Shown here: positions 1-6,260 of the stretch, piece after piece
Position numbering within the stretch: position 1 is the stretch's first letter
Layout of the letters: each line of letters opens with the position of its first letter
Made by a program: the position numbers and the translations under genes
DNA from: Chitinophagaceae bacterium UBA4412
GTDB lineage: Bacteria; Bacteroidota; Bacteroidia; Chitinophagales; Chitinophagaceae
Reading direction: 5' to 3'
Assembly (NCBI GenBank): GCA_002400445.1
Contig: DGQO01000119.1
Span: 1-7,411 of the forward strand
DNA: 7,411 nt
Notes under the pieces: generated by a model
What the model was told of the DNA's origin: nothing
What the model saw: only the letters and a program-made list of their open reading frames with translations
Database searches by the model: none

Positions 1-890
1 CTGATATTGCTCATTAATCTGCTGCCAAAGAATCCGCCGAAGAGATTATTAAGTACAATCACTTTTTTAAAATCCGGGTGATGCCGGTTGGGGAAGGGCT
101 GTGCCAGCCGAATAGCTCCTTGCACAGAGTTCTCATCATTCTGCACCCTGTATTTTTTTTGCGCAGCAGGAGCAGTTCTTATAAAATGATTTTCAAAAAC
201 GGGTGCCAGCAAGGGAAGATCTCCGAAGGCCTGGCGAAGTTGCCTTTCTATATCGGCCGGTAAATTTCCGGAAACAAAAATGGCACATTGCCCTTTTCGA
301 TAATACTTTTCGTAGAAGGCTTTCAGTTCGGTGGTATTTAAATCATCAAGATGTGCCGCCTCTGTATAGCGACCATAAGGATGCTCGGGCCCATACACAT
401 AACTATCTATGAGGCGGCTGGCCACAAACTCTGGTTTTTGGAGGCTTACAGACAAGCGTTGTTTGGCATTCTGTACAAATATTTCCAGTTCTTTTTCCGG
501 AAACTCAGACACCGTAATCATCTCCCGCAGTACCGGCAACACTTTCGGTAAATATTTGGTAAGTGAATGAAGAGTGATTACAGCAGTTTCGCTAAAACAA
601 GAACGGTTACAATAAGCTCCGTAATAATCAAAGGCCTCATTTATTTCAAAAGCGGTTTTGTACTTAGTACCATTTCTCAGCAGAAAGTTTGTGGCGCCTG
701 CCACGCCGTGTTTTTCTTCATACCAGTTACCAGCATAAAATACCAACTCCAGTTGTATTACCTCCTGCGCACCTGCATTAACAGTATACACAGGTACATT
801 ATTAGCCAGGGTAAACATTTCGTAAGGCGGCAATTGCAATTTAAAATTTACAGCATCTATTATCGCAGGTGCATTTTTCCGGTTCATCAT
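1..890 (-). CDS. M16 family peptidase, inactive (non-zinc) subunit, 3' end cut by window edge
   Basis: Reading from 890 leftwards gives 296 uninterrupted codons with no stop before the window edge, so the C-terminal part is missing. The product aligns by eye with M16 (insulinase/processing peptidase) subunits. An N-terminal half ends near residue 240, and a second-domain motif, GGFFGSRLMSNI, lies at residues 285-296. Where the neighbouring subunit has HLFEH, this one reads GATNF at residues 65-69. Both zinc histidines and the catalytic glutamate are therefore replaced by Gly, Phe and Asn. This is typical of the non-catalytic partner in M16B heterodimers, which helps form the substrate chamber. 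The start is the ATG at 890, one base after the stop of the upstream M16 gene. A second ATG follows immediately and cannot be excluded. No signal peptide is visible, so a cytoplasmic location is inferred. Family assignment is firm; the substrate is unknown. Confidence 0.9.
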   Translation of the reverse strand, partial: MMNRKNAPAIIDAVNFKLQLPPYEMFTLANNVPVYTVNAGAQEVIQLELVFYAGNWYEEKHGVAGATNFLLRNGTKYKTAFEINEAFDYYGAYCNRSCFSETAVITLHSLTKYLPKVLPVLREMITVSEFPEKELEIFVQNAKQRLSVSLQKPEFVASRLIDSYVYGPEHPYGRYTEAAHLDDLNTTELKAFYEKYYRKGQCAIFVSGNLPADIERQLRQAFGDLPLLAPVFENHFIRTAPAAQKKYRVQNDENSVQGAIRLAQPFPNRHHPDFKKVIVLNNLFGGFFGSRLMSNI

Positions 891-891
891 C

Positions 892-2130
892 TTAGTTTAC
901 ACACAAATAATGCAGTGTGCTGCAATTGTTTTTATCAAAAATTATTTTGCTTTCTTCCTGGATATCCTTTGCTGTTACTGCGTGGTATTTTTCCAGTTCT
1001 GTATTCATCATATTGGCATCGCCCAGCAGCTCATACATCGCAATGCTGGCTGCCCGGTTCATCAGGCTCATGTCTTCAAAAGCCATAGCACTTTCCGTTT
1101 TGTTTTTTACTTTCTCCAGTTCTGTTTCAGAAATGCCATGCTCCTGCAGTTTCAGGATTTCTGCCTCCACAGCTGCTTCTGCCTGCTGCATACTAACTCC
1201 TTTTACCAGCTTACCCTCCAGTACCATGAGTCCTGCTTCGGTGCTACCAAAATGAGAACAGTCAATACTGCTAAAAAGCTGTTGTTCTTTTACAAGGCTT
1301 TGAAATAACCGGGAAGATCCGCCTCCGCTCAGGATATCGGAAATAAGATCTGCAATATAATATCGATCATCTGTGCGGGCATACATATGCCAGGCCTTAT
1401 ACAAAGCATCAAGCGGCACATCTGCTTTTATCTCTTTAAAACGAGGCGCTGTCTGCGGAGGTTCTATCGGTAGGTTCCGATGATATTTTTCTCCTCCCGG
1501 GATAGGACCAAACCATTTCTCTGCCAGGTCTTTTACCTGCTGCAGGTTTACATTACCTGCTACCACCAGGATGGCATTGGTGGGCGTGTAATGTTTATGA
1601 AAGAATGCTTTTACATCGTTGAGGCTTGCCTGCTCTATATGCTCCAGTTCTTTTCCAATGGTCATCCAGCGATAGGGATGTACAGTATAAGCCAATGCCC
1701 TTAGTTGATGCCATACATCTCCATAGGGTTTATTGATATAGTGTTCTTTAAACTCTTCACACACCACTTTGCGCTGTACTTCAAGGCTCTTTTTGCTAAA
1801 AGAAAGGCTCAGCATCCGATCGCTTTCCAGCCAAAAAGCTGTCTCTAAATTTTCTGCTGGTAGCTGGCAATAATAATTGGTGAGGTCATTGGTGGTAAAA
1901 GCATTGTTTTCTCCACCGGCAAGTTGTAGCGGCTCGTCATAAACCGGAATATTTACACTGCCGCCAAACATCAGATGCTCAAACAAATGTGCAAAGCCGG
2001 TTTTATCTTCATGTTCGTCTCTTGCGCCTACATCATATAAAACGTTTAAAACTGCCACTGGGGTGCTTTTATCTTCATGCACGAGTACCTTCAGCCCATT
2101 CTGAATTATAAATCTTTCAAACTGAATCAT
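892..2130 (-). CDS. M16 family zinc metallopeptidase, catalytic subunit
   Basis: This is a 412-residue protein of the size usual for M16B peptidases. The inverted zinc motif HxxEH is intact as HLFEH at residues 48-52: H48 and H52 bind zinc and E51 is the general base. The third ligand is probably E126 (E125 is possible) in the VVCEEF stretch. HPYRW (151-155) and GGGSSRLFQ (269-277, second M16 domain) fit the family. There is no signal peptide or membrane segment, so the enzyme is probably cytoplasmic. M16B enzymes form a clam-shell that degrades or processes short, unstructured peptides. The start ATG directly precedes the family's usual N-terminus (a short strand, then NGLKVLVHED). The inactive partner gene follows after one base, so the two are surely co-transcribed. 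The aspartyl protease gene lies 49 bases upstream on the same strand. The physiological substrate cannot be told from the sequence. Confidence 0.95.
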   Translation of the reverse strand: MIQFERFIIQNGLKVLVHEDKSTPVAVLNVLYDVGARDEHEDKTGFAHLFEHLMFGGSVNIPVYDEPLQLAGGENNAFTTNDLTNYYCQLPAENLETAFWLESDRMLSLSFSKKSLEVQRKVVCEEFKEHYINKPYGDVWHQLRALAYTVHPYRWMTIGKELEHIEQASLNDVKAFFHKHYTPTNAILVVAGNVNLQQVKDLAEKWFGPIPGGEKYHRNLPIEPPQTAPRFKEIKADVPLDALYKAWHMYARTDDRYYIADLISDILSGGGSSRLFQSLVKEQQLFSSIDCSHFGSTEAGLMVLEGKLVKGVSMQQAEAAVEAEILKLQEHGISETELEKVKNKTESAMAFEDMSLMNRAASIAMYELLGDANMMNTELEKYHAVTAKDIQEESKIIFDKNNCSTLHYLCVN

Positions 2131-2134
2131 CCTG

Positions 2135-2142
2135 CAAATTTA
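2135..2142 (-). promoter_or_regulatory. Candidate -7 box (TAAATTTG) just before the M16 gene
   Basis: On the minus strand TAAATTTG matches the Bacteroidota -7 consensus TAnnTTTG exactly. Only four bases separate it from the ATG at 2130, so transcription would begin at or next to the start codon, giving a leaderless or nearly leaderless mRNA. A weak -33 candidate, TTTC, lies 22 bases further upstream. An AT-rich spacer can produce such an 8-mer by chance, so this is a candidate only. Confidence 0.4.
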
Positions 2143-2179
2143 TGCGAAGCCTGGCTGCTGATCTGAAAAAAAATGAAGC

Positions 2180-3361
2180 CTAACGGATAGTTCCCGTTTT
2201 GAGAAATACCTGGAAAAACGCATTGTTCCTTTGGAGGATCATCTTTATACGCTGATTGGGCACAAGCAGGAGATTTTTGTATTGCTGAATATTCCCAGTT
2301 AGATTATTACCTATACCAATTAAGCGGTCGCCCACAAGAATACCCGCTTTATCCGAGGGTGAACCTTCAATAACATCCTCAACCATAATTTTGCCGTCGA
2401 TATAATAAATACCAAGACCTGTATAACTGTAATCAAAGGGCTCTAAGAAATGACTGTTTGGCTGCAGGAAAATCTCTCTTTGTCCATAATTTATAATCAT
2501 GTTAAAACGGCGCCATACTTCATTTCCCAATAGCCCGCCTATTGAGGGGTAATTGGTTACGTTGAAGTCGTCTTTATACAGATAAGTAGGCACATTTCTA
2601 AATTTATACGGACCCACCTTCAGTTCTTTTATCACGGTAAGGCGCATTTGCAACCGACCCGCCACACCTTCCGCCTGGGTGAGTTTTGGTTTTCTTTTCG
2701 ATAAAAGAATGGAACTATCCCTTACATATTGGTCGCTCAGAAGCAGGCAGAGACCAGCGCCGGTGTCAAAATAAAAATTGTGAGAAAGTTGTCGCCGGTC
2801 CCGGATACCTGCAGCAAGAATGGGAATGCTTGTAAAAGCCGGATGCAGCGTGAATCCCCGCCGGGGATACTTCATTTCTCCCGGGCTGAGTACCTCAATA
2901 TACAGGCTGTCAAAATTGATTTTTACTACATACTTGCGGAAAAAGCTATACCCTATCACGCCATCAATTTTTTCACCGTATACACTGGTGAGTACATCAT
3001 AATTATTGATATGAAAGTTAAGACCCTGTAGTTCAAGTCCAGGTAAATGAAGGGTTTTTCCAAAGACAAAATCAACCTTTCGCCGGCCACCTATCCCGTT
3101 AATGGTTGTATCCGTAGGTGTAGTGGCAATTTTAAATTCTTCGCAAGTAGAACTGTCTAACGAAATGCCGCCGCTGCCCGTATCCAAAATAAAATTGAGG
3201 CTATCTTTTATATTTTCCAGCACAGCCCGAACAACCATGACACCTCCGCTGTATTGTTTAAAAGGAAAACGGGTGATTAGCTTCGGCTCAGGCGCATACA
3301 GAATTTCCTGGCCTTGTATAAGCATGGGAAAAAGCAAAAGTGTAGCTAAGATTTTCTTCAT
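2180..3361 (-). CDS. Exported two-lobed aspartyl protease with C-terminal PDZ domain
   Basis: This is a 393-residue protein. The N-terminus (MKK, a hydrophobic run, then QGQ at 16-18) is a Sec signal peptide, probably cut near residue 18, which places the enzyme in the periplasm or outside. Two aspartyl-protease lobes follow. The first active-site motif is LDTGSG (59-64) with the later hydrophobic-Gly element VIGYSFF (135-141). The second is FDTGAG (198-203) with LLGNEVWRRF (278-287). Retropepsin-type enzymes usually dimerise to bring two DTG motifs together, whereas here both are in one chain. A PDZ domain occupies about 313-388, with the GSPSDKAGI and GDRLIGIGN motifs; in proteases such domains usually bind C-termini or regulate access. 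The start ATG is directly followed by the signal peptide. It is the first of three same-strand genes ahead of the M16 pair. Substrate and physiological role are unknown. Confidence 0.92.
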   Translation of the reverse strand: MKKILATLLLFPMLIQGQEILYAPEPKLITRFPFKQYSGGVMVVRAVLENIKDSLNFILDTGSGGISLDSSTCEEFKIATTPTDTTINGIGGRRKVDFVFGKTLHLPGLELQGLNFHINNYDVLTSVYGEKIDGVIGYSFFRKYVVKINFDSLYIEVLSPGEMKYPRRGFTLHPAFTSIPILAAGIRDRRQLSHNFYFDTGAGLCLLLSDQYVRDSSILLSKRKPKLTQAEGVAGRLQMRLTVIKELKVGPYKFRNVPTYLYKDDFNVTNYPSIGGLLGNEVWRRFNMIINYGQREIFLQPNSHFLEPFDYSYTGLGIYYIDGKIMVEDVIEGSPSDKAGILVGDRLIGIGNNLTGNIQQYKNLLLVPNQRIKMILQRNNAFFQVFLKTGTIR

Positions 3362-3375
3362 AAGTCTATAGCAAT

Positions 3376-3383
3376 GAAATATA
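3376..3383 (-). promoter_or_regulatory. Weak candidate -7 box (TATATTTC) for the aspartyl protease gene
   Basis: On the minus strand TATATTTC matches TAnnTTTG at five of the six fixed positions and lies 14 bases before the ATG at 3361. No TTTG is seen at the expected -33 distance. The gene must have some promoter in this 67-base divergent spacer, because the neighbouring gene is transcribed away from it, but this exact site is uncertain. Confidence 0.25.
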
Positions 3384-3397
3384 CAAGCTAATGCATG

Positions 3398-3405
3398 TAA
3401 TTTTG
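3398..3405 (+). promoter_or_regulatory. -7 promoter box (TAATTTTG) for mqnC
   Basis: TAATTTTG is an exact match to the Bacteroidota TAnnTTTG element. Its last base lies 23 bases before the mqnC ATG, giving a short leader of roughly 15-20 bases. Almost the same spacing (24 bases) occurs before the OmpA-like lipoprotein gene. No clear -33 TTTG is visible, which is common because that element is weakly conserved. Confidence 0.5.
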
Positions 3406-3428
3406 TCCTTCATTTTATGTAATTAATT

Positions 3429-4550
3429 ATGAATTTACACGATCTCTATTCTCGTGCGCTGGCTTTAGAATTTCTTTCTGTAGAAGAAGGCCTTTTTTTA
3501 TTTGAAAACGCTGCCTTGCCCGATTTGATGTATGTAGCAGATGAGCTGCGCAAAAAGCATGTTCCCCATGGAAAAGTTACCTGGCAAATAGATCGGAATG
3601 TAAACACCACCAATGTGTGCATTGCCAATTGTAAGTTTTGCAACTTTTATAGAATACCCGGCCACGCAGAAGCTTATATCACCGATATTGAAACTTATAA
3701 ACAAAAGATTGAAGAAACCATTAAGTATGGTGGAGATCAGCTCCTGTTGCAAGGAGGACATCACCCAGACCTGGGCCTTTCTTTTTATGTAAACCTCTTT
3801 AAAGAATTAAAAAGTCTTTACCCTAATATAAAATTGCATACACTGGGCCCCCCAGAAATTGCGCATATTACAAAACTGGAAAAAAGTACCCACCGGGAAG
3901 TGTTGATGGCATTGAAAGAAGCAGGCCTGGATAGCCTGCCTGGTGCTGGGGCCGAAATTCTTACGGACCGGGTGCGCCGCCTCATCAGTAAAGGAAAGTG
4001 TGGGGCACAGGAATGGCTGGATATCATGCACGAAGCACATTTATTAGACATCACCACATCGGCCACCATGATGTTTGGCCATGTAGAAACTTTGCAGGAA
4101 AGATTTGAACACCTGGTAAAACTAAGAGAGGTGCAAAGCCGCAAGCCCGAACACGCCAAGGGTTTCTTAGCTTTTATTCCCTGGACTTTCCAGGATGCAG
4201 ATACGCTACTGGCCCGTATAAGAGGTGTGCAGAACTTAACTACACCCGAGGAGTACCTGCGCATGATTGCCATGAGCCGCATTATGCTTCCGAATATTCA
4301 CAACATACAGGCCAGTTGGCTCACGGTGGGCAAGCAGGTGGCACAGTTATGCCTGCATGGCGGGGCAAACGATTTTGGCAGTATCATGATTGAAGAGAAT
4401 GTAGTAAGCGCTGCAGGAGCACCACATCGCTTTACCAGTAGCAGTATTCAAAAGGCCATTGCAGATGCGGGCTTTGAACCCCAACTGCGGGGCCAGCAAT
4501 ATGAATGGCGGGAGCTGCCACAAATGGAGGAACAGGTGATTAATTATTAA
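3429..4550 (+). CDS. mqnC: Cyclic dehypoxanthinyl futalosine synthase (radical SAM), menaquinone biosynthesis
   Basis: This 373-residue protein is of normal family length. The radical-SAM cluster motif is C64-x3-C68-x2-C71 (CIANCKFCNF), which holds the [4Fe-4S] cluster that cleaves S-adenosylmethionine. It is followed by GGDQLLLQGGHHPDL (about 107-121). The C-terminal part carries QASW (about 296-299), GANDFGSIMIEENVVSAAG (about 314-332) and APHR. These separate MqnC from the related aminofutalosine synthase MqnE and from CofG/CofH. The enzyme cyclises dehypoxanthinyl futalosine to its spiro cyclic form in the cytoplasm, a middle step of the futalosine route to menaquinone, the respiratory quinone. 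No other mqn gene is in the window, so the pathway is dispersed, as is common. The start is supported by a family-typical N-terminus and the promoter box 23 bases upstream. Confusion with MqnE is the main alternative and I consider it unlikely. Confidence 0.93.
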   Translation: MNLHDLYSRALALEFLSVEEGLFLFENAALPDLMYVADELRKKHVPHGKVTWQIDRNVNTTNVCIANCKFCNFYRIPGHAEAYITDIETYKQKIEETIKYGGDQLLLQGGHHPDLGLSFYVNLFKELKSLYPNIKLHTLGPPEIAHITKLEKSTHREVLMALKEAGLDSLPGAGAEILTDRVRRLISKGKCGAQEWLDIMHEAHLLDITTSATMMFGHVETLQERFEHLVKLREVQSRKPEHAKGFLAFIPWTFQDADTLLARIRGVQNLTTPEEYLRMIAMSRIMLPNIHNIQASWLTVGKQVAQLCLHGGANDFGSIMIEENVVSAAGAPHRFTSSSIQKAIADAGFEPQLRGQQYEWRELPQMEEQVINY

Positions 4551-4577
4551 AACAGCAAGACATCTCTTTAAACGATT

Positions 4578-4585
4578 TATATTTT
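4578..4585 (+). promoter_or_regulatory. Candidate -7 box (TATATTTT) for the DUF2911 gene
   Basis: TATATTTT matches TAnnTTTG except for the last base. It lies 23 bases before the ATG at 4609, the same spacing seen for mqnC and the lipoprotein gene, but only 11 bases before the ATG at 4597. An overlapping near-match, TATTTTTC, starts at 4580. No terminator hairpin separates mqnC from this gene, so read-through from mqnC is also possible. Confidence 0.35.
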
Positions 4586-4608
4586 TCACTCACTAAATGC
4601 TTCACAAA

Positions 4609-5130
4609 ATGAAAAAGATTTTCGCATCAATCTTTGCATGCTCTGCCTTACTTGTAGCTATAAGCTGCCAGGCACAGGATAAAAGCAAGCGGCCCAGCCC
4701 GCCAGCCACTGTTACCCAAACACTGGAGTCGGGGGCAGTAATAAATATTAACTACAGCCAGCCATCTGTAAAAGGTAGAACAATTGGAAAAGACCTGGAA
4801 CCAATGGCTGGAAAAGTATGGCGCACCGGTGCAAATGAAGCCACCGTATTTGAAACCAGTAAAGACCTTGCAGTAGAAGGCGGAACGCTACCAGCAGGTA
4901 AATATGGTCTCTTTACTATCATGAATGATAATGAATGGACAATCATTTTTAATAAAACATGGGACCAATGGGGTGCAATGAAATATAATGAGGCAGACGA
5001 TGTCTTGCGGGTAAAGGTGAAGAGTAAGAAAGCGAAGACATTTGCAGAGAAGTTTAGTATAACTGCTGATGCGAATGGACTCATCACCCTTTGGTGGGGC
5101 GATAACCAGGTAGCTTTTAACGTAAAATAA
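4609..5130 (+). CDS. Exported DUF2911 domain protein
   Basis: This is a 173-residue protein of unknown function. Residues 1-23 form a signal peptide: MKK, a hydrophobic run, then ISCQAQ. Cleavage could be by signal peptidase I after QAQ, or by lipoprotein processing at C20, although AISC is a poor lipobox because position -3 is Ala. The mature part matches the DUF2911 pattern common in Bacteroidota. It includes INYSQPSVKGR (47-57), VWRTGANEATVFETSKDL (70-87), LPAGKYGLFTI (94-104), EWTIIFN (109-115) and WWGDNQVAF (162-170). It looks like a compact beta-rich periplasmic or envelope domain; I see no catalytic residues I can name. An in-frame ATG at 4597 would add four residues (MLHK). I chose 4609 because it puts MKK at the signal-peptide start and fits the promoter spacing. 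It lies 58 bases after mqnC and is followed by a strong terminator. Confidence 0.88.
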   Translation: MKKIFASIFACSALLVAISCQAQDKSKRPSPPATVTQTLESGAVININYSQPSVKGRTIGKDLEPMAGKVWRTGANEATVFETSKDLAVEGGTLPAGKYGLFTIMNDNEWTIIFNKTWDQWGAMKYNEADDVLRVKVKSKKAKTFAEKFSITADANGLITLWWGDNQVAFNVK

Positions 5131-5154
5131 AATTTACACCAATTCAACAGTACT

Positions 5155-5203
5155 GAGGCTGTACGAGGAACTAGCAATTGTTTTCCTTGCACAGCCTCTT
5201 TTT
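5155..5203 (+). terminator. Rho-independent terminator after the DUF2911 gene
   Basis: GAGGCTGT (5155-5162) pairs perfectly with ACAGCCTC (5191-5198). The stem continues after one A/C mismatch through CGAGGAA (5164-5170) against TTCCTTG (5183-5189), with one G-T wobble. It closes on a 12-base loop, and TTTTT follows at 5199-5203. It starts 25 bases after the stop codon at 5130, so transcription from mqnC/DUF2911 should end here and the next gene needs its own promoter. Confidence 0.85.
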
Positions 5204-5299
5204 ATGCGATAAACATGCTGGCACAGTATATGCCCGGGTACTGGTATTACATTTAACAAATCTCTTGATTTCCACCACTTTATGGCATAAATAAAGAGA

Positions 5300-5307
5300 T
5301 AACTTTG
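5300..5307 (+). promoter_or_regulatory. -7 promoter box (TAACTTTG) for the OmpA-like lipoprotein gene
   Basis: TAACTTTG matches TAnnTTTG exactly and lies 24 bases before the ATG at 5332. A terminator closes the upstream unit, so a promoter is required in this spacer and this is the best match. A -33 element is at best weak (TTTA at 5279-5282, about 17 bases upstream). The rest of the 201-base spacer holds only a small inverted repeat, CAGTA/TACTG (5224-5228 and 5239-5243), of unknown meaning. Confidence 0.55.
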
Positions 5308-5331
5308 CAAAACACTTAAAATTTGATTGAC

Positions 5332-6201
5332 ATGAACGGAAAAATGCTATTAGCCCTCACTGCGTTTTCAGTGCTCGTACTAAGCTCCTGTGTGAGTAAA
5401 AAAGTAATGAAAACAGAAAAAGTGAGGTACGAAACTTTAATGGGTGACTACAACCAACTTCAAAGCCAGCTCAAAGATTGTAATGATCTTGCGGCTGAAA
5501 ACCAGCGCAAGAGGACTGGACTGGAAGCAGAACTTGATAACCTGAAAAGGGAGAATGCTTTCATTAAAGACAATAACAACCAGGCACTCAAGCAACTGGA
5601 AAATCTTTCTGTAATCTCCAGTTCGCAGGCAGAAAGCATTAAAAAATCACTGGAAAACATTGGTAACAAAGACAACTACATCATGGGATTGCAGGCTGCC
5701 CTCAACCGGAAAGACTCCTTAAATATGGCCCTGGTGATGAACCTTAAAGGTGCCATTGGCAACCTGGATGATAAAGACATTAATATCAAGGTGGATAAAG
5801 GTGTGGTTTACATTGACATCTCAGATAAACTACTATTTAGAAGTGGTAGTTACGATATTAATGATCGTGCTAATGAAGTATTGGGTAAAGTGGCCACGGT
5901 GCTCAAAAATCAACCTGATATAGAATTTATGGTAGAAGGACATACAGATAATGTGGCGGTAAAGCCCGGATCTGCACTCATAGACAACTGGGACCTGAGT
6001 GTGAAACGTGCTACTGCCGTTGTGCGGGTTTTGCAAAATAAATATGGTCTTAATCCCACGAAGATGGCTGCAGCCGGCCGTAGTGAATATATGCCTGTGG
6101 CAGACAACAGCACTGCCGATGGTAGAGCTGCAAACCGCAGAACAAGGATTGTAATTCTTCCCCAGCTAGACCAGTTCTTTAAATTACTGGAAGCAAAATA
6201 A
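5332..6201 (+). CDS. OmpA/MotB-domain peptidoglycan-binding outer-membrane lipoprotein
   Basis: This is a 289-residue protein. Residues 1-20 form a lipoprotein signal with lipobox L17-S18-S19-C20; C20 becomes the lipidated N-terminus. The next residues, VSKK, lack the acidic run that in Bacteroidota directs lipoproteins to the cell surface, so a periplasm-facing anchor is inferred. Residues about 30-110 are rich in Leu, Glu, Lys and Gln with heptad-like spacing, a likely coiled-coil spacer. Residues about 155-280 are an OmpA C-terminal domain. It contains FRSGSYDIN (169-177), EGHTDN (202-207), WDLSVKRA (220-227) and GRAANRRTRI (264-273). By analogy with OmpA, D206 and R226 should contact diaminopimelate in peptidoglycan. 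The likely role is to tie the outer membrane to the cell wall. The reading frame opens nine bases earlier with TTG, but ATG 5332 gives a normal signal peptide and fits the promoter spacing. Confidence 0.92.
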   Translation: MNGKMLLALTAFSVLVLSSCVSKKVMKTEKVRYETLMGDYNQLQSQLKDCNDLAAENQRKRTGLEAELDNLKRENAFIKDNNNQALKQLENLSVISSSQAESIKKSLENIGNKDNYIMGLQAALNRKDSLNMALVMNLKGAIGNLDDKDINIKVDKGVVYIDISDKLLFRSGSYDINDRANEVLGKVATVLKNQPDIEFMVEGHTDNVAVKPGSALIDNWDLSVKRATAVVRVLQNKYGLNPTKMAAAGRSEYMPVADNSTADGRAANRRTRIVILPQLDQFFKLLEAK

Positions 6202-6218
6202 AAGCGTTTTCAAATATT

Positions 6219-6259
6219 AAAAGCTGCTCCACATCGTTTATGTGGAGCAGCTTTTTTTT
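6219..6259. terminator. Perfect 16-bp hairpin terminator between convergent genes
   Basis: AAAAGCTGCTCCACAT (6219-6234) pairs without mismatch to ATGTGGAGCAGCTTTT (6240-6255) around a 5-base loop. The plus strand then gives a run of eight T in total (6252-6259), a strong terminator for the lipoprotein gene that ends at 6201. Read from the minus strand the hairpin ends in TTTT followed by AATATTT, so it can plausibly also stop the lactonase transcript, whose stop codon is one base away. The two genes appear to share it. Confidence 0.9.
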
Positions 6260-6260
6260 A

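Noticed and set aside
567..1088. Plus-strand open frame of 173 codons
   Set aside because: It lies antisense across the junction of the two M16 genes, has a low-complexity aromatic and Cys-rich composition, no recognisable domain, and no supported start. It is a shadow frame.
2145..2181. Direct repeat AGGCTTC in the spacer before the M16 gene
   Set aside because: Two 7-base copies in a short spacer are easily due to chance; no inverted symmetry or further copies suggest an operator.
2143..2205. Possible terminator between the aspartyl protease and M16 genes
   Set aside because: On the minus strand there is an AACGG/CCGTT 5-bp stem followed nine bases later by a T8 run. The stem is short, overlaps the stop codon and is too far from the T run to be convincing.
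3818..4282. Minus-strand open frame of 154 codons inside mqnC
   Set aside because: It is wholly antisense to a confidently identified gene and its translation has no domain signature.
4752..5192. Minus-strand open frame of 146 codons
   Set aside because: It is antisense to the DUF2911 gene, runs through the terminator hairpin, and shows no family motif.
5224..5243. Inverted repeat CAGTA-N10-TACTG with a central CCCGGG
   Set aside because: The arms are only five bases with a 10-base loop, and it is not placed next to the promoter box. No regulator site can be supported.
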